DNA of 64,000 nucleotides from Photobacterium sp. TY1-4 (GCF_025398175.1 NZ_CP099734.1:1364001-1428000); one strand, 5' to 3'; shown: positions 35,438 to 45,358, numbered from the stretch's first letter. The notes: generated by a model not told the origin, from the letters alone. Numbers and translations are program-made.

Positions 35438-36776
35438 CTTTTGCTTTCTCCTGTTGACAATAATGGTATTGATACTCTTTGAGCACTGCGGTTCGCATTT
35501 CTTCCAGAGAATCAAACCCGCAAATTTTCCAATAGTCTTCAACGTGCTTTGGTTTTTCTTGCCGGAGGCGAACGGAAAAAAACCATTGCCACAGTTCTTC
35601 CTCGTTGATCCCAAGTTCTGACAAGCTTGCTGCGGTCATGGTCTTTTTGCTGTTAATTCGGGCCTGGTATGCGGCAAAGCTCTGGTCAAGCTTCAGGATA
35701 TCCAGGAGTTCGCTGTCGATACGTTCATCGATACTGTGGAGCCAGGCAAGCAATCCCTGACGTTGAACTAACGCATGGAACTCTTCCATGTTGATGTGTT
35801 CAGCGTTGAGCCACTGGCCGAGCTTGTCGAAATCAATTTCAGGTCCGGCACATGCCGAGCGTTGATACGCAAGCTCAAGCAAGACGCGTTGAATGATGTC
35901 TTTATTCAAATCAGGTGCGTATTTTTGGGCTTCGCGCAGCGCGGATTTTCGGCAAATGGCTTGTTGTCGACGTTGAAAAAAAGTGCCATCCAGTTTCGTT
36001 TCTCGCCAAAGATCCTGAAGCTCGCAGATTTGGCTATTCGATGTTTGCGTATAAGTGACATCGGCGACTAACCGCTCCCAGGCATCGGTCGGCGTGAAAC
36101 TGTAGTGTACCTGTTTGGCCGGCAGTTGCTCGATGTCGATGGCTTGCAATGTTTTGAGCAGGCTGATGGCGTCCAACCTTTTGAGATCGACGGTGTCTGT
36201 TTCAATATGGCGTTCTAGTTCACACCATTGATGATGGCTGAGTATTTCCTTCGCCATGGACAACAGACACGAATAGTTTCTTTCCGGATACCATACATTC
36301 TTTAGCGCTTGGGTCAGCAGTTTTGCTTGTTGGGGAGCGATAATCTGTTTATCCACTGCCGTATTAAGGGTTGCTCGGATGTTGACCATCGGGATGGATG
36401 CGGCGATATAGCCAGCCTCGGCCGGTGCATGGACCAGTGCGACTTCGTCGTCATCTTCGAAATCGCCGGAGGCGAAACTTTCGAAGACCTTGCCATAGCC
36501 TTCCATGCCAAAATGCTCAAGCTCAGCTGCCCGTAGGGCGCCCATACTGCTGCAACCAAAAACATGGATGCCTTTTGACATGGCATACAGGATTTCCTTG
36601 TGCCAGACAGCAGGAACACTTTCAAAATAACCGTCAATAATGACGATCATTTTGGGGTTGTCGAGTGTCGCCAGATAAACGTCCCCCTGCTTTGCCGGCG
36701 GACGGTACGAAGCAGTGAGCAGTGGCGCTGCATCTTTCTGAGCTAAACTCGGGCCACTAAAAACAATGATGCTCAT
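35430..36776 (-). CDS. TfuA-like protein (YcaO partner)
   Basis: 448 residues. The TfuA core is at the N-terminus: VFSGPSL (5-11), YRPPAKQGDVYLA (24-36), IIDGYFESVPAVWHKEIL (46-63) and GCSSMGALRAAEL (74-86). In known systems TfuA acts with YcaO in backbone thioamidation, probably handling the sulfur. The C-terminal 200 residues are an additional helical region with no recognised function. Its ATG overlaps the ycaO stop (ATGA), giving tight coupling and implying a stoichiometric pair. Confidence 0.9.
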   Translation of the reverse strand: MSIIVFSGPSLAQKDAAPLLTASYRPPAKQGDVYLATLDNPKMIVIIDGYFESVPAVWHKEILYAMSKGIHVFGCSSMGALRAAELEHFGMEGYGKVFESFASGDFEDDDEVALVHAPAEAGYIAASIPMVNIRATLNTAVDKQIIAPQQAKLLTQALKNVWYPERNYSCLLSMAKEILSHHQWCELERHIETDTVDLKRLDAISLLKTLQAIDIEQLPAKQVHYSFTPTDAWERLVADVTYTQTSNSQICELQDLWRETKLDGTFFQRRQQAICRKSALREAQKYAPDLNKDIIQRVLLELAYQRSACAGPEIDFDKLGQWLNAEHINMEEFHALVQRQGLLAWLHSIDERIDSELLDILKLDQSFAAYQARINSKKTMTAASLSELGINEEELWQWFFSVRLRQEKPKHVEDYWKICGFDSLEEMRTAVLKEYQYHYCQQEKAKDE

Positions 36777-37978
36777 GCGTTGTCCTCATCAATAATCGCC
36801 TGCTGTTTCGCACGTGCGCGTTGACCCATGATGTAGCCGGGGGTTTCGTGGATCCCTTCTAAGCGTGGGACGAGTACCTTGACAACCGGGATTTGAAACT
36901 CATTTTTTTCTAGATTGATAACGGCAACCTGAGAGACGCCGACCTGTTGCAACTTGTCCAGGAGCAGCGAAATGTCCTGTTCAAAGTTACTGTGGTGCCA
37001 GGATTGGATGTCTGCGAAGTCTTTTTGTCCGTCGTCCGGGCCAGATGCCTGAAGATTCGTATGTCGGGTGTATGAATTGGTATCAATGTCGTCCCGGGAA
37101 CCTGAGATCAGAGTCAATCGGGTTTGCGCTGCTTCGGTCAGCGCCCGCAGCAATGCGATATTTTTGCAGGGGTGTGTGCCGGAACCGATGGCGGCATAGG
37201 CCGGACCACTGGCATTCTGAGCCGGGCGGATTTTGCAGAGAAAACTGGGGATGTCGATGTCTGAGGTGATGTCCCAGATCTGGATTTGCATCTGCGCCTG
37301 TCGAAATTTGGCGATGACACTCAAACAAGCGGGATCATTGACGGTGTCGAGTTTGATTTGATGATTGCTATCTTGGTTACGTTCAAGTTGCCAAAGGGCC
37401 AAAGCATCGCGTTCAATGACTTCGCACAACCCGTGTACCACAGCTTCGTGGTAGGTGTTGCCGGATGCCAAGCCGTTGGTACTCATGACAAATGACCCGC
37501 TCCCCGTCGGTAAGGGGAGCGAGAAGTTGCAATGGACCACTTCGTACGGCACAAAGAGCGAGTGTCCTTGGAGCAGGTCATGCCCTTCAATCCAGAGCAA
37601 TTTCCGGGTGTCACTAAATTGGCTAAAAGACAACTTCGGCAGGTAGGATACGTCGATGACGTGCTCCTTTTTACACAACTCGGCATAACTGGCAAGCCGT
37701 AAAGGGTGCTCAATATGTTCACCGTGATAGGTCTCAATCGCTTCCATAACCCCGGAAACCTTCGCTGATATGAGATCCAATCCTTTTCCCTGGGAGACCG
37801 AAACCGAGCTTGAATCCGGCCGGCAAACGGTGACGACAGGGACGCCAATTCGATCTAACCCGGTCACATTCGCGACTCGAGTGATCCCCATCTGTAAGAG
37901 CCAGGGGGATATTCTGTCAAGCGTCGACTGCGGCGAACATTGCCTGTGTGTTCCCAGTTGGTGTCCTTTTTGCGTCAT
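36773..37978 (-). CDS. YcaO-domain cyclodehydratase/thioamide synthetase
   Basis: 401 residues. YcaO ATP-binding motifs are all present: SQGKG (62-66), SGVMEAIETYHGE (75-87), TNGLASGNTYHEAV (167-180), GLCEVIERDA (183-192) and RALTEAAQTRL in the C-terminal half. The family activates a peptide backbone amide with ATP; with a TfuA partner the usual product is a thioamide, otherwise an azoline. The ATG at 37978 is preferred to an upstream TTG because GGAG lies ahead of it. No E1-like partner or flavin dehydrogenase is nearby. Confidence 0.92.
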   Translation of the reverse strand: MTQKGHQLGTHRQCSPQSTLDRISPWLLQMGITRVANVTGLDRIGVPVVTVCRPDSSSVSVSQGKGLDLISAKVSGVMEAIETYHGEHIEHPLRLASYAELCKKEHVIDVSYLPKLSFSQFSDTRKLLWIEGHDLLQGHSLFVPYEVVHCNFSLPLPTGSGSFVMSTNGLASGNTYHEAVVHGLCEVIERDALALWQLERNQDSNHQIKLDTVNDPACLSVIAKFRQAQMQIQIWDITSDIDIPSFLCKIRPAQNASGPAYAAIGSGTHPCKNIALLRALTEAAQTRLTLISGSRDDIDTNSYTRHTNLQASGPDDGQKDFADIQSWHHSNFEQDISLLLDKLQQVGVSQVAVINLEKNEFQIPVVKVLVPRLEGIHETPGYIMGQRARAKQQAIIDEDNA

Positions 37979-38032
37979 AGTGTTCTCTTTTTCTCCGAAA
38001 TTTTGGATGACTCTGCTCAAAGGGCATCGTGA

Positions 38033-39010
38033 TTACTTCAGAAAACTCTGTAAATTGGCCACCATACAAACGGCGCCGAGTGAGTGGGTGTCGACGTTGA
38101 TATCTTTTGGATTTAACGCGCCAACCTGTACACCGGCGTTCTTGTAGTAGCGAGACAGTGACTGGGAGGTGAGTGTGTCGTTCTCCTCGACGATCTTCTG
38201 GATGCGAGCTGCTTGCTTATCAGGTTCAACATCATGAAGGGTTAGTTTCAACTCAAGAATCGTGTGTTTAAGTTCGTTCAGATCTCTATCCTGTCCGCGC
38301 TCCAGATCATACTGTGTCAGTTGGTCCAGGGCTTCCTTGCTCAGGTAGTGAATGTGGTAAGGGTAGAACAGATTGTCATCTCTAACGTGCAGAGGATTCT
38401 TATAAGAGACGATATATAAATTGTCTTCAACGGCCTCACTGAGCTCTTTTAAAGATGTGACCGGTATATTCCGATCATCTTTGCGAGGTGTTAAATTGTC
38501 AGGTACCAGCTTCCCGATCGGTTGATCAAGAATAACGTCGGTTTTCGTTTCTGTACGACTCGGTGGGTTCAGCCGGCTCATTTGCAGTGCTCTTAAATCA
38601 AGCAGGTAACCGGGTTTTAAATCTGTTTTGTCGATCCCGGCCGGGCAGCGGGCGGTGCTGAGGTTCCACGGGATCACTTTGGTCAGCGCTGGGCTGGTCA
38701 GGTTAGCGGGGCGCAGGCCATTGCCCGTTTGGAAGAAAAAGTGGTGATCGGTTTCGCTGTAGCACCACTCGAGCTTAATGGCTTTTTCGTTACTTTTTTC
38801 GTTATCTTTTTTACTGTTTTCTTCGTTGTTTGCTTCGCTGCCTTTTTTAATATCTTTCGTACCAGCGTAATCGTCATAATTGATCAGCGTCGCGCGGGTG
38901 CCTTCTTTACGTATCACGTATATATCTTGCGAGCGCAGTGTGAGTTGACCATTTTCATTAACGTATGAATCTATTTTCTCGATGTAAGAATTATCTGTTT
39001 GAGATGACAT
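38033..39010 (-). CDS. Unknown 325-residue protein between the kinase and YcaO genes
   Basis: Not recognised. The N-terminal 50 residues look folded, then comes a Lys/Glu/Asn-rich low-complexity linker (KKGSEANNEENSKKDNEKS). A middle region with a few aromatic motifs (LYIVSYKNPLHVRDDNLFYP) follows, then a charged helical stretch. The end has KNAGVQVGALNP and THSLGAVCMVANLQ with one Cys. Neither signal peptide nor membrane helix is seen. It sits 17 bp after the kinase gene and 54 bp before ycaO, so it belongs to the operon. It is a candidate substrate (long leader, short C-terminal core) or adaptor; this is a guess. Confidence 0.7.
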   Translation of the reverse strand: MSSQTDNSYIEKIDSYVNENGQLTLRSQDIYVIRKEGTRATLINYDDYAGTKDIKKGSEANNEENSKKDNEKSNEKAIKLEWCYSETDHHFFFQTGNGLRPANLTSPALTKVIPWNLSTARCPAGIDKTDLKPGYLLDLRALQMSRLNPPSRTETKTDVILDQPIGKLVPDNLTPRKDDRNIPVTSLKELSEAVEDNLYIVSYKNPLHVRDDNLFYPYHIHYLSKEALDQLTQYDLERGQDRDLNELKHTILELKLTLHDVEPDKQAARIQKIVEENDTLTSQSLSRYYKNAGVQVGALNPKDINVDTHSLGAVCMVANLQSFLK

Positions 39011-39027
39011 AATTATTCCTTTTGATG

Positions 39028-42000
39028 TTAAAGATAACCTAACCTTTTGCTGTGATAGAGCGCGCTTGCCAATGGCGCCAGGCTGCGCGATTCGTTTGCT
39101 GAACGTTGCTGATGAAGTGAAATCACCTCCTTGAGGGGGGTTGTAATGGTTTCCGGTAACCGTTGCTGAGTTGAATCAATGAGTGACTCAACGACAGTCA
39201 TTAAGTGTGGCCAGGTGGTAACGTCTACGGCTTCCAGGTGTTGTTGGGTGAGGAGATCAAGCTCAACCAACAGCGCGAGCCATTGCAACGGGAAAGGGAA
39301 CTGGCTTGCGAGGCCTTGCCAAGTGCGATGGCTCAGTGCGACCAGTTTGAATGCCCGACGTGATTTGTGCTGCTTATAGGCGACCCAGGCTTGGTTAGCA
39401 TGTGCGATCGCAATGTAGTCGTCCATTGCGGCCAGTTTCGCGCTGACCATCGCCTGCTTGCTGTAGCTGAGCGTGCCGTCGATGTCCCCTAGCTGACGAT
39501 GCAGGATGGTCAGATAGGTCAGGCATCGTGCCTGCAGCGTTCTGTCACTCTGTTGTTTGGCCAGTTTCAGGGCTTGTTGCAGCCTTGGACCAGCCTGGTC
39601 GTAGCTCTGGCTGAAGTAGAGGGTAAAGCCGAGTACAAACAGGCAGTAGGCTTGTAAATCAGCATCATCTGTCTGTGTTGATGTGTGATAGGCTTTCTCG
39701 GCGAGCATCACATCTGTGTGGTTGAGGTTGTACTGTGTTTGCCTGAACCGCAAGTGCAGCGCGTTGTCGTAAAACTTAGCCTGAGTGTAAGCGTCGCCTG
39801 CTTGCTCGAGCATCGGTTCGATTTTGTCAAGTAACGCTGTCATTAAGTTGATGTCATTTCGCCAATAACAGACATACAACTTTGCGCTGAGTACATCGAG
39901 CTGAGTCTGTTGCCATGTTTCGTTTTGCGCCGGGTGTTGGGCAAGTGCTTGCTCTGCTTTGTCGTATGCCGCCATGGCGCGATGGTGATTGTGGTGTGTT
40001 TCCCAGGATTTGCCGTTTTTGAGGTGGATTTGTGCCGTTAGGATCTGATCCGTTTCGGCAAGCTCAGATAGTGCAAGATCATAGTGTTGTCGGGCTAACT
40101 CGTGCTGCGCCCGTCGAACCAGATTGTCAGCAAGCCCTAAGTGTGCCGAGACCTTGTGCGCTAAAACGGTCGTATCATTGATTACTTCACCAACCTGAGG
40201 CGACTGGTCATGTTGCTTGGTGAGCTGAAGGGCCGTTTCGTAATAATGAATTGCATCATCGATAATGAATGCTTTCGAGGATTGTTGCCCGGCGTGCAAG
40301 TAGTAGGGGATAGCTCGCTCAGGTTGATTGGCTTTCATCCAGTGCCAGGCTAATCGTTCGGGGGCATATCCAGTTTGGTTTGTGGCAAAATCCTCCAGAG
40401 CGAGGGCAATGTGTTTATGTAAAGCGATAATATTAGCTGCACTTTCGTAAGCTGCTTCTCGGATCATCGCATGTTTAAAAATATACCGGTTGCCATTGAC
40501 TCTGCGCTGCACATAGATGATTCCTGCTTTTTGTAATTCATCTAAATCCCCGAGAATTTGAGTTTCATCTTTTTCAGATGCAGCAAACAAGAGATGATCG
40601 TCAAACTTCCGTCCAATTGCAGCGGCTAGCTGGGCGGTATCTTTCGCGAAGGTCAGGTTATCGAGACGCTGTTGCAGTGACTCTCTTAAGGTAACCGGAA
40701 TACTGATTTCAGGATCTCGGCCGATGAACTCGATCTTGCCATTGATCTTGCAAACCAACTCTTGTTTTTGAATATTGCTCACCAGCTCCTCAAGAAACAG
40801 AGGGATCCCATCACATCGCTCAATTAATAAACGCTGTACAGCTTCACTCACCGTCTGATCGCCGAACAGGCTCTCGATCATGTGGCGGCAGTTTGTTTCA
40901 GTGAGCTTACCCAGTTGTATTTGCTTAAAGCCTGCTTGTTTTAAGTGGCTTGGTAGTGGTTTTCGCGAGGTGTTGAGCCAAATGTGATTCCCATGAAGGA
41001 ATGGCTCAGAATTCACAAAGTATTCGATAAACTCTGGCGTTGTCGGATCGGACCAATGCAGATCTTCACAGATAAAGAGTTGGCTTGATGGATGCTCTGG
41101 AGATGCTGTTGTAGATTGAGGTTGGCACAGCAGGTGAGCAAGGATCTGAAACAGGCAATCTTTTTGCTGTTTAGGAGACATTGCTGCCAGAATACGCTGC
41201 TGTTGCTGAACTGCGGCTTCATCCGCTGTTGACTCCAGATTCAACCAGGCGCGTAGTACGCAAAGGCTTTTTGATTGCGTCTTCGAATCCAGGTTACATT
41301 CTGCGATGATCTGTTCAAGTTTGGCGGTGGCGTCGGTTGCGTTAAAGCTGTCAAGTTCATATCGGGCTTTAATCAGTTTGAGGATCGGGAATAGTGCATT
41401 GTTCCTGTATTCGGGTAAGCACTGAGCAACCCAGTGTGGCGTCGCCCACAACTGTTCTTGGACTTCAAATACAAGCCTGGATTTTCCGATCCCTGCCTCT
41501 CCATATAAATGCACCAGCCTCCGCAGTTCTTGTTGACCGTAGGATGCTGTCCCCTCAGCTTCGTGAGTAAAGTTGAGTAGTGCCTCAAACATGTCTTCGC
41601 GGCCGATGAAAGCACTACGCTTCCAGGTGCCGCGCAGAAAGCCAAAAGCTTCAGATACCCGCTCACTGAGCAATAAGTACTGAGGCGTATCAAGGGCGTG
41701 AAGCGGGCCGGAAGATTTGTTAGACCGAAAGATAAGATGATTTTCAAGGATCGTTTTGGCTTGCTCTGAGCATAGAATCTGACTTGGCTCAGCCAGCCTG
41801 GATAAGCGTAATGCGTCATTGGCGATTTTGCCTTCCGGTGAGTTCCCGGAAAAGCCCTGCATAATCCCGATTTCGATGCCGACTTTTAGCTCACTGACCA
41901 AGCCATGGTTCTGAAATAGCTGACCTTTTTTACCATTGAGATTACTGGAAATATCTAAAGCAGCACGAGCGCACAAGCGACTGTCATTATCACTGAGTGT

Positions 42001-43203
42001 GGGGTAGCCAAAATAAAACAGTAGGGTGTCCCCCAGGGTACCGACATGATAAGCACCGTACCGGATTGCGATATCGATACATTGATGGAGCTGATCCGCA
42101 TGGATCATGTCAATGACATCCTGGCTGATGGCCGGGGGAACGTGGTGATGACGCGGCTGGGCTCGGTAAGTGGAGAGAATCACACTGAGCGCTGCAATTT
42201 GTTTGCGTTCCGTGATTTTGGAATAAACAGGGGAGCGCGTATTGATTTGCGTTTGGTTCTCAAATTCCGGGCTTGATGGCTTGGCACAGGCTCGCTGATT
42301 GGAAACGACCAGATCTGAAAAGTTGAGTTTCCTGAATTCCTGATAGAGCTCAACCGTGCTGCCGGGTCTTTGCAGGGGCTTCTTGTTCAGTACCCGGCGG
42401 AATAAATGTGCGGATTGGTGGCTGGCCAATGGCCCCAGCGGGATATTGGATGTACTTAACTGTTGGTGAAATACGGCAGCCATGCTGTTCCCGGACAGGG
42501 TCGGGACGCCGGTGAGGCATTCGATAAACACCAGCCCCCATATGTATAGATCTGTCTGAGGCAAAGCGGGTTCTCCCCGCAGTTGTTCGGGAGCGCTGTA
42601 AGTGGGGGTTCCCAGTGTTTCCTGGGTGAGCGTCAGGGTTTTGTAATCCGTCTGCCTCACATCATTTTTCAACGTTCCAATGCCGAAGTCGAGTACCTTC
42701 ACATGCAGTTTTGCCCCGACTTGATAGAGCATAATGTTCGCCGGTTTGATATCCCGGTGGATCACGCCATTCTCATGGGCATGCGTTAGTGCATCTAACA
42801 CACAAGCCATGACATCCGCTGCATCTGACGGGGTGAACGGCCCATGCTTTTGGAGATACTCTTTAAGAGTCAGACCGTCGATAAACTCATAGACAGCGTA
42901 AAGAATATCGCTGCCTTGCTGACCTTTATCGAGAAGTGACACGACATTCGGGTGGTTTAAACGGCGAATCAGGTCGCACTCGCGATGGAAACGCTCGACT
43001 TGGCGTAGTTTTTTATCAGGATTATCGGTTTCAAGGAGCGTCAAAAACTTAATCGCAACAAACTTTTGTGTCCGGCGATGCAGTGCTTTGTAAACTTGGC
43101 CAAATCCCCCTTCACCGATTTTCTCGAGTAACTCGTATTCGGCAGATTTGAAGCGAGAGGTGATCAGCTGCTGGCTCTGACGTTCCTTTTCCATGTATTC
43201 CAT
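39028..43203 (-). CDS. Giant Ser/Thr kinase with cyclase-like, AAA ATPase and TPR regions (TOMM kinase/cyclase-type)
   Basis: 1391 residues. A Hanks-type kinase covers about 22-295: P-loop GEGGFGQV, Lys52, HRDIKPAN with Asp151, DFG at 172-174 and GTPTYSAPEQ. Residues about 335-485 match a class III nucleotide cyclase homology domain (HVGTLGDTLLFYFGYP, LKVGIEIGIMQG), but the first metal-binding Asp is absent (IAALSVILS), so it is probably catalytically dead. A STAND/AAA ATPase follows with Walker A GEAGIGKS (568-575) and HWSDPTTPEF. The remaining 450 residues are TPR-like helices. It is the first gene of the cluster. Proteins of this architecture have been described with TOMM (azole) loci. ATG 43194 is an alternative start. 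Confidence 0.88.
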   Translation of the reverse strand: MEYMEKERQSQQLITSRFKSAEYELLEKIGEGGFGQVYKALHRRTQKFVAIKFLTLLETDNPDKKLRQVERFHRECDLIRRLNHPNVVSLLDKGQQGSDILYAVYEFIDGLTLKEYLQKHGPFTPSDAADVMACVLDALTHAHENGVIHRDIKPANIMLYQVGAKLHVKVLDFGIGTLKNDVRQTDYKTLTLTQETLGTPTYSAPEQLRGEPALPQTDLYIWGLVFIECLTGVPTLSGNSMAAVFHQQLSTSNIPLGPLASHQSAHLFRRVLNKKPLQRPGSTVELYQEFRKLNFSDLVVSNQRACAKPSSPEFENQTQINTRSPVYSKITERKQIAALSVILSTYRAQPRHHHVPPAISQDVIDMIHADQLHQCIDIAIRYGAYHVGTLGDTLLFYFGYPTLSDNDSRLCARAALDISSNLNGKKGQLFQNHGLVSELKVGIEIGIMQGFSGNSPEGKIANDALRLSRLAEPSQILCSEQAKTILENHLIFRSNKSSGPLHALDTPQYLLLSERVSEAFGFLRGTWKRSAFIGREDMFEALLNFTHEAEGTASYGQQELRRLVHLYGEAGIGKSRLVFEVQEQLWATPHWVAQCLPEYRNNALFPILKLIKARYELDSFNATDATAKLEQIIAECNLDSKTQSKSLCVLRAWLNLESTADEAAVQQQQRILAAMSPKQQKDCLFQILAHLLCQPQSTTASPEHPSSQLFICEDLHWSDPTTPEFIEYFVNSEPFLHGNHIWLNTSRKPLPSHLKQAGFKQIQLGKLTETNCRHMIESLFGDQTVSEAVQRLLIERCDGIPLFLEELVSNIQKQELVCKINGKIEFIGRDPEISIPVTLRESLQQRLDNLTFAKDTAQLAAAIGRKFDDHLLFAASEKDETQILGDLDELQKAGIIYVQRRVNGNRYIFKHAMIREAAYESAANIIALHKHIALALEDFATNQTGYAPERLAWHWMKANQPERAIPYYLHAGQQSSKAFIIDDAIHYYETALQLTKQHDQSPQVGEVINDTTVLAHKVSAHLGLADNLVRRAQHELARQHYDLALSELAETDQILTAQIHLKNGKSWETHHNHHRAMAAYDKAEQALAQHPAQNETWQQTQLDVLSAKLYVCYWRNDINLMTALLDKIEPMLEQAGDAYTQAKFYDNALHLRFRQTQYNLNHTDVMLAEKAYHTSTQTDDADLQAYCLFVLGFTLYFSQSYDQAGPRLQQALKLAKQQSDRTLQARCLTYLTILHRQLGDIDGTLSYSKQAMVSAKLAAMDDYIAIAHANQAWVAYKQHKSRRAFKLVALSHRTWQGLASQFPFPLQWLALLVELDLLTQQHLEAVDVTTWPHLMTVVESLIDSTQQRLPETITTPLKEVISLHQQRSANESRSLAPLASALYHSKRLGYL

Positions 43204-43383
43204 TGGTAATTTAATAAAGCGAGGTGTTCAATAAAAGCCAGTATAAATCAAAACAAATATGCAGATCGATGCATTTGTCAATTTTGCGACTTGGAGGAGG
43301 ATCACAAAGAAAAGTCTGGGATCAGTGGTAAAAGCACCCCTGAAGTCGTGCAGATGTGTTCAGTTTTGGTGGAAGTATTGGGG

Positions 43384-43437
43384 ATTGATGCTTTCTGAAT
43401 TATTGACGCTTTCTGGTTAAGGGCATTCTGGAAGCCG
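43384..43437. repeat. Degenerate 18-bp repeat upstream of the kinase gene
   Basis: ATTGATGCTTTCTGAATT and ATTGACGCTTTCTGGTTA are consecutive 18-bp units, followed by a weaker third. They lie in the 280-bp gap that must hold the cluster promoter. No clear promoter was identified there. Confidence 0.5.
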
Positions 43438-43483
43438 GGAAACCATCAACATCATTTAGTGGATAGGCGCTGCAGTTGAAGTA

Positions 43484-43516
43484 GAAAAAATTGCCGCTAT
43501 CTCAAAGATAGCGGCA
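43484..43516 (-). terminator. Rho-independent terminator of the rhlE-like gene
   Basis: TTGCCGCTATCT / AGATAGCGGCAA with a CAA-type loop and a T run on the minus strand. Confidence 0.9.
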
Positions 43517-43535
43517 AGACGGAATGATTCAGAAA

Positions 43536-44960
43536 TTACTCAGCTTTAGCGGTTGCTTTGCCAGCTGGACGCGGCCGGCGTCTTTGGTTTGGCTTTGCAG
43601 CAGACTTATTGGCTGCGCCGCGTGGCTTGCCGGTGGCATTGCTTTGTCCATCCGTATTGCCATTTGCTGGGCGGCGACGTGGGCGGCGTTTGCTTGCCGG
43701 GGTAGCGCCGTCGGTACTTTTCCCTTCTGCCCGGGACGAATGTTCCGCTCCGGCTTTCGGCGTCTTCGGTTTTTTAGGTTTCTTCGGTTTGATTGGACGG
43801 GTATCCAGCTTGGATTCCGGCAGGACATTGGTTGGTTGATAACCATCCAGTTCCATGCGAGGCAAGACCTTCTGAATTAAGCGCTCAATGCCAAACAGAT
43901 CAGCAGCTTCAGCAGCACACACCAGAGAAATAGCCCGTCCGGCTTCACCGGCACGACCGGTACGACCAATGCGGTGAACATAGTCTTCAGCGATGTTTGG
44001 TAATTCGAAGTTCACAACTTGTGGCAGCTGCGGAATATCGATCCCGCGCGCAGCAATATCGGTGGCAACCAATACGCGAATGTCACCGGATTTGAATTCA
44101 GACAGAGCGCGGGTACGAGCGCCCTGGCTTTTATTGCCGTGAATCGGGGCCGATGTGATCCCTTGTTCATTCAGGAAGTGTGACAGGCGGTTCGCGCCGT
44201 GTTTGGTCCGGCTGAAGACCAGCGTTTGCTGCCAGTTGCCGTCTTGGATCAGTTTCGCCAGCATAGGTGCTTTTTTCTTCACGTCTGCCGGATAGACGAA
44301 CTGCTCGACGGTTTTGGCGGTCGAGTTTGCCGGGGTCACGGAAATCTCGATCGGGTTGTTTACCAGGCCTTTGGCCAGCTCGCGAATTTCATCCGAGAAG
44401 GTGGCAGAAAACAGCAGGTTCTGGCGCTTAGCAGGAAGCAGGGCAAGGATTTTACGAATATCGCGAATGAAACCCATATCCAGCATTCGGTCCGCTTCAT
44501 CCAGCACCAGCACTTCCAATTGGTTAAATTTAACCGCGTTTTGGCTGTACAGATCCATCAAGCGGCCAGGGGTCGCGACCAGAATATCAGCGCCCTTGCG
44601 TAACCGAAGCATCTGCGGGTTGACTTTCACCCCACCAAATACAACAGCAGAATTGAGTGATAAATGGCGGCTGTAAGTGACGATATTTTCCTGGATCTGG
44701 GCGGCCAGCTCGCGCGTTGGAGTCAGGATCAGGGCGCGAACATGGTTGCCCTTGACCTGTTGTCCGTTATCCAGACGCTCTAGAATCGGCAGGGTGAATG
44801 CCGCGGTTTTACCGGTTCCCGTCTGGGCCGCAGCCATGACGTCTTGACCTTGGATCACGGCTGGAATGGCCTGAGCCTGGATTGGTGACGGGGTATCGTA
44901 TCCTTTATCCTGAATAGCTTTGAGGATTGGAGCGGAAAGGCCTAGAGAGGTAAAACCCAT
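43536..44960 (-). CDS. rhlE: DEAD-box RNA helicase, RhlE type
   Basis: 474 residues. All helicase motifs are present: [12 protein letters not shown] (I), PTRELAAQI (Ia), ATPGRLMDL (Ib), VLDEADRML (II), FSATFSD (III), [15 protein letters not shown] (V) and [13 protein letters not shown] (VI). The C-terminal tail of about 100 residues is rich in Lys, Arg and Pro, as in RhlE-group proteins that bind RNA non-specifically. It acts in ribosome assembly and RNA turnover. It starts at MGFTSLGLS. Not part of the YcaO cluster: its own terminator separates them. Confidence 0.92.
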   Translation of the reverse strand: MGFTSLGLSAPILKAIQDKGYDTPSPIQAQAIPAVIQGQDVMAAAQTGTGKTAAFTLPILERLDNGQQVKGNHVRALILTPTRELAAQIQENIVTYSRHLSLNSAVVFGGVKVNPQMLRLRKGADILVATPGRLMDLYSQNAVKFNQLEVLVLDEADRMLDMGFIRDIRKILALLPAKRQNLLFSATFSDEIRELAKGLVNNPIEISVTPANSTAKTVEQFVYPADVKKKAPMLAKLIQDGNWQQTLVFSRTKHGANRLSHFLNEQGITSAPIHGNKSQGARTRALSEFKSGDIRVLVATDIAARGIDIPQLPQVVNFELPNIAEDYVHRIGRTGRAGEAGRAISLVCAAEAADLFGIERLIQKVLPRMELDGYQPTNVLPESKLDTRPIKPKKPKKPKTPKAGAEHSSRAEGKSTDGATPASKRRPRRRPANGNTDGQSNATGKPRGAANKSAAKPNQRRRPRPAGKATAKAE

Positions 44961-45358
44961 AAATTTGATTCTCAGTTTGTATAGATAACGCAGTGGCTCA
45001 GAACAATAGAAGCTCTCAGCCAGCGCGGAGCAAGTGCGGTATTTTGAGGATTTTACGGCCAGACAGCAACCTGTATTCGATGTTTATCGTTCTGGAGGCT
45101 GTTAACTCATTGTTGAACAGCACGAAGTGTTGTGGTGGATCTCGCCATCGGATCTCGGAAAACTTCGGTTCAGCGCGTGATAAAGATATGGGTAGGGGCG
45201 TATGATTGCAGCTTTCACCTGATGCAACGCTTGGGTGGAAGGTTGTGTTGGCAGATTGTCAAAGCAGTACAGGCGTATAACCCTTACTCGAATTGCCTGC
45301 CAGATGTGCTGAGCGGCGTATTTTTTAACCATCTGAATCAAAAAGATAAAATTTCTTA
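44961..45358. other. Intergenic region between rhlE and the tRNA operon
   Basis: About 400 bp. It should hold the rhlE promoter and 5' leader on the minus strand. Open frames on both strands are short, overlap one another and lack ribosome binding sites, so I see no gene. No known RNA family was recognised. Confidence 0.5.

Noticed and set aside
38033..39010. Assignment of the 325-aa protein as an E1-like or Ocin-ThiF partner of YcaO
   Set aside because: No Rossmann glycine motif, no CxxC zinc pairs and no leader-binding winged-helix pattern could be seen.
43259..43420. 52-codon ORF on the plus strand upstream of the kinase gene, considered as a YcaO precursor
   Set aside because: No Shine-Dalgarno sequence, rare AGG-AGG codons and only two Cys near the middle; it also overlaps the 18-bp repeats.
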